23,866 nucleotides of DNA from Alistipes sp. (GTDB taxonomy: Bacteria > Bacteroidota > Bacteroidia > Bacteroidales > Rikenellaceae): contig JAFOCZ010000121.1 in the NCBI GenBank assembly GCA_017380955.1, forward strand, positions 1 to 23,866, given 5' to 3'. Below are positions 1 to 7,636 of the stretch, piece by piece. Both the position numbers and the translations under genes were made by a program. The notes under the pieces are model-generated. The model saw nothing but the letters and a program-made list of their open reading frames with translations. It did not search any database and had not been told where the DNA came from. The first letter of the stretch is position 1; the number at the start of each line of letters is the position of its first letter.

Positions 1-116
1 ATGGCCTCCATATCGGTTATAGTCTGCCAATGCTCCGAGTGACGACAGCACGATGCGAGGCACAAGGCGAGAGTGCAAAGCGCGAAAAAGTATTGTGTGA
101 GATGTGTGATTTTCAT
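1..116 (-). CDS. Lipoprotein, N-terminal fragment (runs off left edge)
   Basis: The sequence shows an ATG at 116-114 on the minus strand and 38 open codons to the window edge. The peptide starts MKITHLTQ, continues with a hydrophobic stretch, and has a lipobox L-A-S-C with the lipidated Cys at residue 23. It is therefore very probably an exported lipoprotein. A good promoter lies 33 bp upstream, so it heads its own transcript. The few mature residues end in a TDMEA-like stretch. Bacteroidota TPR lipoproteins and TPR regulators often begin like this, but too little is present to name a family. Confidence 0.7.
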   Translation of the reverse strand, partial: MKITHLTQYFFALCTLALCLASCCRHSEHWQTITDMEA

Positions 117-148
117 AGTTTTTAGTGGTTGTGTAGTTAAACATCACA

Positions 149-179
149 CAAAGATAAACAACAAAAAGTTTTCCGCAAA
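149..179 (-). promoter_or_regulatory. Bacteroidota-type promoter for the left-edge lipoprotein
   Basis: Read on the minus strand, TTTG (179-176) is followed by exactly 19 bp and then TATCTTTG (156-149). This is a full match to the TTTG / TAnnTTTG consensus of the Bacteroidota primary sigma factor. The -33 element sits directly after the T-tract of the upstream gene's terminator. Confidence 0.75.
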
Positions 180-180
180 G

Positions 181-214
181 AAAAAACGAGTTACAAAACT
201 CGGTTTGTAACTCG
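181..214 (-). terminator. Rho-independent terminator of the FKBP lipoprotein operon
   Basis: The arms CGAGTTACAAA (187-197) and TTTGTAACTCG (204-214) form an 11-bp perfect stem with a 6-nt loop. On the minus strand the stem is followed by six T (186-181). It lies 74 bp past the stop codon of the gene ending at 288. Confidence 0.85.
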
Positions 215-287
215 CAGATATTCAGTGTTATCTAAAATAATGTCGCTAAAGCGTTCTATAGTCCCGTGTGTAAAAGTTTACTTTGCG

Positions 288-1865
288 CTACTCCTTCTCT
301 ACGAAAACCTGGAACAGGAGCGGTGAGAATGCCGGAATCTCCGTAGAGGTGGTGGTGACAGTGGTGGTTGTCACCTGTGGTGTATAACCATAGTAGTAGG
401 GGTTGTAGCCGTAGTATCCATTGTTGTACATATTACCATAGCCACCATAACCGCCATAGCCATAACCGCCGTAGTAGTTATTCATATAGTTCATATAGTT
501 ATAGTAGTTGGCATAGTCGTATGTGCCATCTGTAGTGGTTGTAGAGGTGTGAGAACCTACCTTGCCCGCTACGCCATAGCCGTATGTCGACACGGTGAGG
601 ATGGCTGCCCACTGTCCGAGGCGCAGTGTAGGGATGGCATACTCCCACGCAAGGATATACTCGTTATCCTCTACAGGGTCGCTGGTTGTGAACGATAGTG
701 CCTCGCCCTCGTTCTCCACAATGCCGTAGAGAATCTCGTTAACCTCGTCGATGTTGGTGTCGAAGATGAAACCATCCAAGAAACGACCTATGTACCACAC
801 CTTCGCTGTAGCCTTGGTCTTTAGTGAGTCACTCTCCAAAATCTGCTCCTCGCCCTCGATACCCTTACCGAAGCGCTTGATGAGAGCCTCGTTTATGCGG
901 CGGTCTATATCCGACATTTGTCCGTTAGCATATACGCCCTCGGCAGTATATAGAGTCTCGTTAGGGTATTTCAAAGTGTCGAGACCCAATGCGTTCTTGA
1001 AGTCGAAACTCTTGGCTGGAGAGTAGGTGTAGTTCACCAAGAGGTGCTCCATAGTGTCTACAGGCTGATGCCAGCGACCATCGAAGAACTCCAAAGGTCG
1101 TCGGTCTACCTCCACCTCGGTGCTATCTTCCGACTCCTCGGTACGTGTTGTGCGGCGGCGCTGCGATGTCTCCTTATTCTCGCCCTCCTCAACCTTTGCT
1201 TTATGCTCGTCGCAGAGGCCTCCATTAGCACCCGCAAACGATGCCACGCGTTCACCCTCGTATGCCACAGGGTTACCAACGTGACCCCATACCTTCATAT
1301 CTACAATCATAGGCTTGCTCTCGTCAATAGAGAACTCACCCTCGTAGCCACCATCATTTGTGGCAGTATCACTCGCCAATACCGAAGATGGCAGATATAG
1401 GCGCAACTCAGTGCCATAGCGCACCTCGAACTCCGACTCGCCAATCTTGAGTTTGTTGAACGTCGCAAGGTATGTGCCCTCCATCAGCGTGTGGCTATCC
1501 TTACCACTAAAGCGGAATGCAGGGATATAGCGCGTATGCTTGTTGTAGGTGTTTAGTTGTGTTGCGACATCGGCATTTCGTGTCTCAAGTATGTTTCCCG
1601 AGAGCGCACGGCTGGTGAAGTCGTACCACACCCACACATCCTTACCCGTCACAGGTAGCGAGTCCTGGATACCCTCGTTGAGAACCTCTACATAATATCC
1701 TCCCTCCTCCTGGTAGTTATCCACAAGTTCGGGGTGGTGCTGTGTTATCCACGCACGCAGTGAGCGCTGCTCCAACTCTTTGTAATCCACCGATGGCTCT
1801 TTGAAGCACGATGTAACGGCAAGAAGTGTAATAAGAAGTGTTGTTATGCTGTAAATATATCTCAT
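288..1865 (-). CDS. Lipoprotein with two FKBP-like (peptidyl-prolyl isomerase) domains and a Tyr/Gly-rich insert
   Basis: The 525-residue product has a signal peptide with lipobox V-T-S-C (Cys20), so it is probably tethered to the outer membrane. Two FKBP-like regions are visible. The first is about residues 56-194. The second is about 348-525 and carries the family landmarks KVWYIGRFLDG (355-365), AIPTLRLGQW, the YGYG turn, and IPAFSPLLF at the end. In the second domain the loop between YGYGVAG and the IP strand is expanded to 75 residues (435-509) very rich in Tyr, Gly, Asn and Thr. The central part (about 210-345) has a charged Glu/Arg segment. Key FKBP aromatic pocket residues are only partly kept, so enzyme activity is uncertain. 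I start it at ATG 1865 rather than the TTG two codons upstream. It lies 10 bp after the preceding FKBP-like gene, probably in the same operon. Confidence 0.75.
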   Translation of the reverse strand: MRYIYSITTLLITLLAVTSCFKEPSVDYKELEQRSLRAWITQHHPELVDNYQEEGGYYVEVLNEGIQDSLPVTGKDVWVWYDFTSRALSGNILETRNADVATQLNTYNKHTRYIPAFRFSGKDSHTLMEGTYLATFNKLKIGESEFEVRYGTELRLYLPSSVLASDTATNDGGYEGEFSIDESKPMIVDMKVWGHVGNPVAYEGERVASFAGANGGLCDEHKAKVEEGENKETSQRRRTTRTEESEDSTEVEVDRRPLEFFDGRWHQPVDTMEHLLVNYTYSPAKSFDFKNALGLDTLKYPNETLYTAEGVYANGQMSDIDRRINEALIKRFGKGIEGEEQILESDSLKTKATAKVWYIGRFLDGFIFDTNIDEVNEILYGIVENEGEALSFTTSDPVEDNEYILAWEYAIPTLRLGQWAAILTVSTYGYGVAGKVGSHTSTTTTDGTYDYANYYNYMNYMNNYYGGYGYGGYGGYGNMYNNGYYGYNPYYYGYTPQVTTTTVTTTSTEIPAFSPLLFQVFVEKE

Positions 1866-1875
1866 AACCAATATG

Positions 1876-2505
1876 TTACTCTACGTTTGTAATCTTGATA
1901 AACCACACTACCGATGACTTACTTGGCACTTTGCCAATATATTTGTTGCCATAAGCCTCGGCATATGTCATATAAATTTCCACTACATCACCCTCGCGGC
2001 AACCCTCCAATGCGGTCTCCAGGCCACTTGTCAACTTGTCGCTACCCAACTTAATCTTCATAGGCTCCGATGTCCACTCATACTCGGTGTTGAGACCCTC
2101 GTTCTGAAGTTTTTGGATGTTCTCGGCATCGTTTGTGGCATACATATTCGCCGTAGTAGGGGCACTACCCGAGAAGATATATGCAGTGTATATTATCTCG
2201 AAAGTTGTGCCACGTACAATCTCGGCTTTTGAGTCACGGCCCTCGTCGTAGTAGGTCTCGATGTAGCGATACAAATCCATATCCCAACGAGTGTAGAATG
2301 GTGGATTCTCAGCGATGGAGTTACCCACCTCAGCCTCGTCGATGAGTCGTGGGTTGTGGGATGTTTGCAGATATTTCTCTATAGACTGTTGCTGCTGCGT
2401 GAGCGTGGTGTCAGTCTCGTTCTTGCACCCAGCAAAAAGCAATGCTATGCCGAATGCGATAATCGGCATAACAACGCTACAAAGTATTTTGCGATAGTTT
2501 CTCAT
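1876..2505 (-). CDS. FKBP-like peptidyl-prolyl isomerase lipoprotein
   Basis: From ATG 2505 this gives 209 residues. It has a basic N-terminus (MRNYRKIL), a hydrophobic segment and lipobox F-A-G-C (Cys27). The C-terminal half reads like the second half of an FKBP domain: GLETALEG (161-168), REGDVVEIYMTYAEAYG, then a K-V-P-S-K-S stretch and a final V-V-W-F-I-K-I strand. The family catalyses prolyl cis-trans isomerisation in envelope protein folding. The N-terminal half is diverged, so activity is unsure. A longer reading from a TTG at 2544 would begin upstream of the -7 promoter element at 2522-2529, so I reject it. ATG 2511 is also possible. It is followed after 10 bp by the two-domain FKBP lipoprotein. 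Confidence 0.75.
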   Translation of the reverse strand: MRNYRKILCSVVMPIIAFGIALLFAGCKNETDTTLTQQQQSIEKYLQTSHNPRLIDEAEVGNSIAENPPFYTRWDMDLYRYIETYYDEGRDSKAEIVRGTTFEIIYTAYIFSGSAPTTANMYATNDAENIQKLQNEGLNTEYEWTSEPMKIKLGSDKLTSGLETALEGCREGDVVEIYMTYAEAYGNKYIGKVPSKSSVVWFIKITNVE

Positions 2506-2521
2506 ATACATATATATCGCA

Positions 2522-2529
2522 CAAAGATA
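2522..2529 (-). promoter_or_regulatory. Promoter -7 element for the FKBP lipoprotein operon
   Basis: TATCTTTG on the minus strand is a perfect -7 match, about 17 bp before the chosen start codon. The -33 position holds only a TTTC-like sequence (2550-2553), so the -33 match is weak. The position of this element decides the start codon of the downstream gene. Confidence 0.55.
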
Positions 2530-2571
2530 GTAATTATTTTGCAAACCCCGAAATTTTATGCAAAATCTATA

Positions 2572-3171
2572 CTACAAGCGCTTCAGTGCCGCGCGCACAG
2601 CATCCTCCACGGCGATGTCGGGGGTGTCGCCGAAGATAGACTTCAGTACCTTCTCCGAGGCGCTCTTCTGGAATCCGAGCATTGCAAGAGCCGCCAAAGC
2701 CTCGTTGTAGGTCTCGTTATTCTGTGGCGCTGCGCCCTTGATGGTAGGTGTCATCATATCCGATGCTCCCAACTCAATCATCTTACCCGAGAGTTCCACG
2801 ATAATCTTTTGTGCGGTCTTAAGTCCCAGACCCTTAACATTTTTTAGCAATACGGCATTCTCCGTGGCGATGATATTCTGCAACTCGTGTGACGAGTATG
2901 TCGAGAGTATCATACGCGCGGTGTTGCCACCAACACCCGACACGCTGATTAGTTGGCGGAACAACTCACGCTCCAACTTTGTGGAGAATCCGAAGAGAGT
3001 CTGCTGATCCTCGCGCACGATGAAGTGAACGAAGAGTCGTGCCTGTTGCTTCGACTCAATATCGGAGTAGGTTTTGAGCGATATGTTTATGAAATAACCT
3101 ACACCTCCAGCCTCTATAACTGCATATGTAGGTGTTGCCTCGGCAATCTGACCTGTTATATATTCGTACAT
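2572..3171 (-). CDS. ruvA: Holliday junction branch migration protein RuvA
   Basis: The 199-residue product has the normal RuvA length and layout. It has an N-terminal OB-fold (about 1-64, starting MYEYITGQIAE), then two helix-hairpin-helix motifs, SVSGVGGNTA (76-85) and NVKGLGLKTAQ (111-121). A polar linker follows, then the C-terminal domain III (about 152-199), which contacts RuvB. RuvA binds four-way DNA junctions as a tetramer and loads the RuvB motor in recombinational repair. Neither ruvB nor ruvC is next to it here. It faces away from the OmpH-like gene across a 109-bp divergent spacer. The start ATG is the only sensible one, since the OB-fold begins at once. Confidence 0.97.
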   Translation of the reverse strand: MYEYITGQIAEATPTYAVIEAGGVGYFINISLKTYSDIESKQQARLFVHFIVREDQQTLFGFSTKLERELFRQLISVSGVGGNTARMILSTYSSHELQNIIATENAVLLKNVKGLGLKTAQKIIVELSGKMIELGASDMMTPTIKGAAPQNNETYNEALAALAMLGFQKSASEKVLKSIFGDTPDIAVEDAVRAALKRL

Positions 3172-3209
3172 AATAGTATCGTTAAGTGAAAAATATTTTA
3201 AATTTTCTA

Positions 3210-3217
3210 CAAAAGTA
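3210..3217 (-). promoter_or_regulatory. Possible -7 element for ruvA
   Basis: TACTTTTG on the minus strand fits TAnnTTTG, 38 bp before the ruvA start. I see no convincing -33 TTTG at the proper distance, so this is tentative. Confidence 0.35.
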
Positions 3218-3229
3218 AATAAATTTTCT

Positions 3230-3237
3230 TACCTTTG
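3230..3237 (+). promoter_or_regulatory. Promoter -7 element for the OmpH-like gene
   Basis: TACCTTTG is a perfect -7 match, 43 bp before the ATG. The -33 region is AT-rich (TTTTC at 3203-3207) rather than a clear TTTG. Confidence 0.5.
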
Positions 3238-3280
3238 TGTTTCGAAATGTGAAAATTAACTAAAACAAAGTATAAAAATT

Positions 3281-3964
3281 ATGAAAAAGAGTCTTTTGTT
3301 TATCTTGGCGTTGTCGGCAATGATGACCTCTTGCGCAACAGCGACAAATAAGAGTGCTGAGGAGTCTGCAACAGCAAGCGATAGCACCGAGGTGCGTACT
3401 GTAGAGTGTGTGGCAAGTGGCGATGTTGTCTTCGTAGACCTCGACTACATTATGTCTGCCAGCAAGTTCTATGCTTCAGAGGGTAAGGCTTATGAGACTA
3501 AGATGCAGGAGTTCCAGACACGCGCTACTGAGGCACAGCAGGGCTGGGCAAAGAAGGAGGAGAGTCTTGCAAAGGAGTATAATAAGTTGCAGAACGATGC
3601 TGCAAAACTTCAGCAGGACTATGAGAAGGGTCTCGTGACAACTCTCAAGGCTCAGGAGCGTCAGGCAGAGTTGCAGAAGAAGGGCGAGAATTTCCAGACT
3701 CGTATGACTGGTTTCCAGACCACAGTGCAGACCGAGACTGCTGCATTCCAGCAGGAGGAGCAGGCTTTGGCCGAGGAACAGATGGTACTTATGAACCGCT
3801 TCCAGGCTATCGCACGTGAGGCTATCAGCGAGATTAACGCCGACCGTCGTTACAAGATGATTGTCAACGCAGTCTCTGTTGTAGATGCTGACCCTACGCT
3901 CAACATCTCAGATCTCGTTCTTCAGAAGGTTGACGAACTCTACGCAGCAGGTGCTTTGGAGTAG
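3281..3964 (+). CDS. OmpH/Skp-family lipoprotein (periplasmic chaperone-like)
   Basis: The 227-residue product has a lipoprotein signal ending M-T-S-C (Cys18). A short Ser/Thr/Ala-rich spacer follows, then a beta strand (VVFVDLDYIM), then a long Gln/Glu/Lys-rich coiled coil (about 66-165). A C-terminal helix-strand part (ISEINADRRYKMIVN) is typical of OmpH/Skp. Skp trimers hold unfolded outer-membrane proteins in the periplasm through coiled-coil arms. The lipid anchor differs from soluble Skp and is common in Bacteroidota. Codon use is strongly biased, suggesting high expression. A strong terminator follows directly, so it is probably monocistronic. Confidence 0.85.
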   Translation: MKKSLLFILALSAMMTSCATATNKSAEESATASDSTEVRTVECVASGDVVFVDLDYIMSASKFYASEGKAYETKMQEFQTRATEAQQGWAKKEESLAKEYNKLQNDAAKLQQDYEKGLVTTLKAQERQAELQKKGENFQTRMTGFQTTVQTETAAFQQEEQALAEEQMVLMNRFQAIAREAISEINADRRYKMIVNAVSVVDADPTLNISDLVLQKVDELYAAGALE

Positions 3965-3987
3965 TCTTCGACTTTGAAATTTATTTT

Positions 3988-4018
3988 GCCGATTAGTGTT
4001 GCTAATCGGCATTTTTTT
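3988..4018 (+). terminator. Rho-independent terminator of the OmpH-like gene
   Basis: GCCGATTAG (3988-3996) and CTAATCGGC (4002-4010) form a 9-bp perfect stem with a TGTTG loop. Seven T follow at 4012-4018. Confidence 0.9.
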
Positions 4019-4028
4019 ATTACTTTTG
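3998..4028 (+). promoter_or_regulatory. Possible cdaA promoter nested in the upstream terminator
   Basis: TACTTTTG (4021-4028) fits TAnnTTTG, and GTTG (3998-4001) lies 19 bp upstream, inside the terminator loop. The start codon is 47 bp downstream. Confidence 0.4.
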
Positions 4029-4075
4029 TTCCGATATTTTGCATATTGTAAATCACTTTAAAAATCATAAGCGGG

Positions 4076-4879
4076 ATGGGATTCATACCATTTACATTTG
4101 TTGACGTTATAGATATTGTATTGGTGGCATCGTTGCTCTATGGTGTATACCGTGCTATGCGCGGAACATCTGCGCCATACATCATTATGGGTATCTTCAT
4201 TATCTACCTTGTGTGGATTCTTGTCAAGACCTTCAACCTGGTGCTCTTCTCTACGATTTTGGGTCAGATTATCTCTGTGGGTGTCATCGCTATCCTCATC
4301 ATCTTCCAGCCCGAGATTCGCCACTTCTTGCAGGTCATTGGCCGTCAGCGTGAGCGCTTCGAGTGGTTGTCGCGCATCTTCAACTTCCGCAACCGTCGCC
4401 ACGAGCAGGATACCGAACTTGACCCTATCGTTCAGGCGTGTGTGGAGATGGGAGCCGAGAAGGTGGGTGCTCTCATCATCCTCAAGCAGTCGAGCGACAT
4501 CAGTGTTGTGGAGGAGAGTGGTATCGCTATCGATGCTAAGGTCTCTACGCCACTCATCGAGAATGTCTTCTTCAAGAATGCTCCGCTCCACGATGGTGCT
4601 ATGATTATCCATAACGGTCGTATTGTAGCGGCTAAGTGTGTGTTGCCATCTACGCAGCAGGCAGTGCCTAAGTCATATGGTATGCGTCACCGCGCAGCGT
4701 TGGGTATGAGCGAGGTGTCGGATGCTATCATCATTGCAGTGTCAGAGGAGACAGGTCAGATTTCTTTGGCTCACGACTCTGTCATCAAGCGTAATATCGA
4801 GCCAGCACGCCTCACTAAGGCTATCCGCGAGATGATGCGCAAGAACGACCGCAAGCGCGAATCAAACGAAACCGCATAG
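4076..4879 (+). CDS. cdaA: Diadenylate cyclase CdaA (c-di-AMP synthase)
   Basis: The 267-residue product has the CdaA layout. There are three hydrophobic segments in the first about 78 residues, a short linker, and a DisA_N cyclase domain (about 95-265). Visible active-site motifs are GALI (131-134), the catalytic DGA (173-175, in PLHDGA), RHR (204-206, in MRHRAALG) and SEETG (223-227). It condenses two ATP into cyclic di-AMP at the inner face of the membrane. In other bacteria this messenger controls potassium, turgor and cell-wall homeostasis. No folP or cdaR-like (YbbR) gene is adjacent. The ATG at 4076 starts directly before the first membrane helix. Confidence 0.95.
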   Translation: MGFIPFTFVDVIDIVLVASLLYGVYRAMRGTSAPYIIMGIFIIYLVWILVKTFNLVLFSTILGQIISVGVIAILIIFQPEIRHFLQVIGRQRERFEWLSRIFNFRNRRHEQDTELDPIVQACVEMGAEKVGALIILKQSSDISVVEESGIAIDAKVSTPLIENVFFKNAPLHDGAMIIHNGRIVAAKCVLPSTQQAVPKSYGMRHRAALGMSEVSDAIIIAVSEETGQISLAHDSVIKRNIEPARLTKAIREMMRKNDRKRESNETA

Positions 4880-4901
4880 GAATACTTAAATATTATATGT
4901 A

Positions 4902-4935
4902 AATACCCCTGATAGGTAGCGCTATTAGGGGTATT
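4902..4935. terminator. Long hairpin after cdaA, possible terminator
   Basis: AATACCCCT (4902-4910) pairs with AGGGGTATT (4927-4935). Inside it GATAG pairs with CTATT (one G-U), giving a stem of about 14 bp with a 6-nt loop. The sequence after it on the plus strand is only moderately T-rich. It lies between the convergent ends of cdaA and the feo transcript and may serve both directions. Confidence 0.5.
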
Positions 4936-4944
4936 ATGTTGTCT

Positions 4945-5091
4945 CTATTTCTTGCGATGTGTGCACTCCTTGCTACACCCATCGCAGTTGCTTGCGGTGT
5001 CGCCGCAGACGAAGAATCGCCATATGCGTCGCACGACTACCACCGCCACCACAACCGCTACTATCGCAACGCTCCAATCCTGCCACGTCAT
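4945..5091 (-). CDS. FeoB-associated Cys-rich membrane protein
   Basis: This is a 48-residue ORF starting ATG 5091, three bases after the feoAB stop, and ending TAG at 4945-4947. It has a short N-terminus (MTWQDWS), one Val/Ala-rich membrane helix (about 8-20), a basic RRIWR stop-transfer segment, and a Cys-rich tail with Cys at about 29, 36, 39 and 43 (NCDGCSKEC). This matches the small FeoB-associated Cys-rich proteins found beside feoB. Their role in ferrous iron uptake is not settled; the cysteines may bind iron or a cluster. Position, membrane helix and cysteines together make the call strong. Confidence 0.85.
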   Translation of the reverse strand: MTWQDWSVAIVAVVVAVVVVRRIWRFFVCGDTASNCDGCSKECTHRKK

Positions 5092-5094
5092 AGC

Positions 5095-7461
5095 CTACAC
5101 TATTAATGTTGTTATGAGGTAGCCTATCCACGCCACAACCCACGCAACAGCGGTGTTGTATACCGCAGAGCCCACAGCCCATTTCCAGTTCAACTCTGCA
5201 CCGATGGCCATAATGGTGGCGATGCAAGGTAGATACAGGAGTGAGAATATCAGGAATGCAATAGCCGTAGGTATAGACATACTATCTGCTATGCGCTTTG
5301 TTGCCGATGGCGATAACTCATCATCGCTCTCGGCCTCTGCATCATCGGGATGAGCATAGAGAACATTCATAGTGCTCACTACAATCTCCTTTGCGGGGAT
5401 TCCCGAGATGAGGGCTATGGTTGCCTGCCACTCCATATCCATAGGTGAGAATACGGGCTCGCAGAATCTGCCTATATGTCCCATATACGACTGCTCGTAA
5501 CGTGGAGTATTCTGCTCTGCACTCTGCTCCGAAGGGCGAGGGTAGTAACTGAGAAGCCATACAACAATAGATGCTATGAGAATCAGGCCACCCATCTTCT
5601 TGAGATACTGCGCACACTTAGACCACATATGGCGTACTGTGGTTATTGCCGTAGGAATGCGGTATGGCGATAACTCCATAACGAAAGGCGCCTCCTGCTC
5701 GCGGAACATAAACCTGCGCATCAGGCGTGCCGAGACCACGGCAAGGAGCATACCGCCTACATAGAGCAGGAATAGCGCTGTGCCGGCATACTCGGGGAAG
5801 AATGTGCCTACAATCATCATATATATAGGAAGGCGCGCGCTGCACGACATAAACGGCACAACCATAATGGTTATGATGCGCGATGTTGTGCACTCTATAG
5901 TTCGGCACGCCATCACTGCGGGTACGTTGCAGCCGAAGCCCATAACCATAGGTATGAACGACTTGCCGTGCACACCCATATGATGCATAACCCTGTCCAT
6001 AATAAACGCCGCGCGTGCCAAATATCCCGAATCCTCCAATAGTGATATGAAGAGGTAGAGAATCATAATATTAGGCAGGAACACCAACACACTGCCCACA
6101 CCGCTGATGACACCATCGGTGAGCATATCACGCAGCGCACCATCGCCCATCATACCGTGTACGGTGTCGTAGAGCCACGCCACACCCATCTCTATCCACT
6201 CCTGGGGATATGCTCCGAGCGAGAATGTGCAGTAGAACATAAACCACATCAGGGCGAAGAATATCGGGAATCCCCATATGCGGTGTGTCACAATGGCGTC
6301 GAGTTTGTCGCCGAGGGTATTTCGTGAGCGCTTTGCGGCTGTGTATGTCTCCTTGAGTGCCCCCGATATAAAGCCATACTTCTGATTTGCAAGTGCGGTC
6401 TCTATATCCTCTCCCAGCGCATCCTCGATGTTCACCCTGGCTCTGTCGGCCATCTTGCGCCAGCGCTTGGCGTGGGGTGCTGACTCCAGCAGTGCCTCTA
6501 TCTCCTTGTCGCCCTCGATGAGTTTCAGGGCATAGTAGCGTGGTGGGAAGTGCGCGAGAAGTTCCTCACGGTGCTCACGCATATCGCTATTCAGAGCCTC
6601 GAGGTGCTCCTCGATAACCGATCCGTAACCAATGTGGATATGTCGCACTCGTGGGTCACGGTTTTCGTATACCGCAATCACCGCGTCGAGCAACTCCTCA
6701 ATGCCTCGTGCCGATGGCGCTACAACGGGAATCATAGGTATACCTATCATCTCGCTGAGTGCCGAATGGTTGAACTGCGCACCGCTGCGCTCCAACTCAT
6801 CGAACATATTCATCGCAATAACCATCTTGGGGCTAATGTCGATAAGTTCGGTAGTGAGGTAGAGGTTGCGCTCGAGATTCGACGCCACTATGGTGTTGAT
6901 AATCACATCGGGGGTATTCTCCACGATATGTCTGCGCACATATACCTCCTCGGGAGAGTATGCCGATAGTGCATATGTTCCTGGAAGGTCGGTAACCTCT
7001 ATCGTATAACCCTTATATTCGAGAGTTCCGCGCTTGGCATCCACCGTCACGCCGCTATAGTTTCCCACGTGCTCGCTACGACCACATAGGGTGTTGAAAA
7101 GCGATGTCTTGCCTGAGTTTGGGTTACCCACCAAGCCCACACTTATGTGGTTGTGGCTGCTGCGCACAGCATTCACTATAATATCCTCGCCATCGATGAG
7201 TGTCGACGACTCCACCGCCGAGAGTTTTTCAGCCTCGTCGTGTGTCATAACCACAATCATCTCAGCCTCCTTACGTCGCAACGATATGTCGTAGCCCATA
7301 ATGTGATACTCAATAGGGTCTTTGAGTGGCGCATCGAGGATTACCGTAACCTCCTGACCTCGCACAAAGCCCATCTCCATAATACGGCGACGGAAACCAC
7401 CATATCCGAGTACCTTCACAACGACAGCCTTCTCTCCTGTTTTTAATTCACTAAGACGCAT
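5095..7461 (-). CDS. feoB: Ferrous iron transporter, FeoA-FeoB fusion
   Basis: The 788-residue product joins an N-terminal FeoA SH3-like domain (about 1-75, starting MRLSELKTGEK) to a complete FeoB. The G domain shows G1 GNPNSGKTS (112-120), the GVT switch (137-139), G3 DLPG (158-161) and NMFD (218-221) in the G4 place. A helical domain is followed by the polytopic membrane part, with the conserved GFGCNVPAVMACRTIE segment that holds the pore cysteine. It moves Fe(II) across the inner membrane under control of GTP hydrolysis. The fusion is common in Bacteroidales. The gene is followed after 3 bp by the Cys-rich partner and preceded by a promoter with a 20-bp palindrome, suggesting metal control. 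Confidence 0.96.
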   Translation of the reverse strand: MRLSELKTGEKAVVVKVLGYGGFRRRIMEMGFVRGQEVTVILDAPLKDPIEYHIMGYDISLRRKEAEMIVVMTHDEAEKLSAVESSTLIDGEDIIVNAVRSSHNHISVGLVGNPNSGKTSLFNTLCGRSEHVGNYSGVTVDAKRGTLEYKGYTIEVTDLPGTYALSAYSPEEVYVRRHIVENTPDVIINTIVASNLERNLYLTTELIDISPKMVIAMNMFDELERSGAQFNHSALSEMIGIPMIPVVAPSARGIEELLDAVIAVYENRDPRVRHIHIGYGSVIEEHLEALNSDMREHREELLAHFPPRYYALKLIEGDKEIEALLESAPHAKRWRKMADRARVNIEDALGEDIETALANQKYGFISGALKETYTAAKRSRNTLGDKLDAIVTHRIWGFPIFFALMWFMFYCTFSLGAYPQEWIEMGVAWLYDTVHGMMGDGALRDMLTDGVISGVGSVLVFLPNIMILYLFISLLEDSGYLARAAFIMDRVMHHMGVHGKSFIPMVMGFGCNVPAVMACRTIECTTSRIITIMVVPFMSCSARLPIYMMIVGTFFPEYAGTALFLLYVGGMLLAVVSARLMRRFMFREQEAPFVMELSPYRIPTAITTVRHMWSKCAQYLKKMGGLILIASIVVWLLSYYPRPSEQSAEQNTPRYEQSYMGHIGRFCEPVFSPMDMEWQATIALISGIPAKEIVVSTMNVLYAHPDDAEAESDDELSPSATKRIADSMSIPTAIAFLIFSLLYLPCIATIMAIGAELNWKWAVGSAVYNTAVAWVVAWIGYLITTLIV

Positions 7462-7491
7462 CTATACTTTAATTTATTCTTATTTTGGCTA

Positions 7492-7523
7492 CAAAGGTAT
7501 GAAATGTTGCTTGTTGTTGCAAT
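7492..7523 (-). promoter_or_regulatory. feoAB promoter
   Basis: On the minus strand, ATTG (7523-7520) is followed by 20 bp and then TACCTTTG (7499-7492), 30 bp before the feoAB start codon. The -33 element overlaps the palindrome at 7521-7540. Confidence 0.6.
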
Positions 7524-7540
7524 CCCCATTAATAGGGATT
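7521..7540. promoter_or_regulatory. 20-bp near-perfect palindrome at the feoAB promoter, candidate operator
   Basis: The sequence AATCCC-C-ATTAAT-A-GGGATT reads the same on both strands except for one mismatched pair (7527/7534). It overlaps the -33 element of the feoAB promoter and extends upstream. That is where an activator or repressor would bind. It does not look like the classical Fur or DtxR boxes as I know them. A short transcript hairpin is the alternative reading. Confidence 0.45.
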
Positions 7541-7636
7541 TTGTCTGCTTCAAATAAGTTATTCCCAATATTCCTACCCTCAATAGAGCGCTCCAAAAGG
7601 AATAAAGATGAGGTGGTGTTTTTATGATTAATATTC

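Noticed and set aside
2506..2544. Longer N-terminus for the FKBP-like lipoprotein, starting at TTG 2544
   Set aside because: The -7 promoter element at 2522-2529 lies inside this extension, and the lipoprotein signal begins properly at ATG 2505.
4058..4612. 184-residue minus-strand frame opposite cdaA
   Set aside because: It is antisense to a well-recognised gene, rich in His/Asp/Arg as expected from reverse reading, and has no family features.
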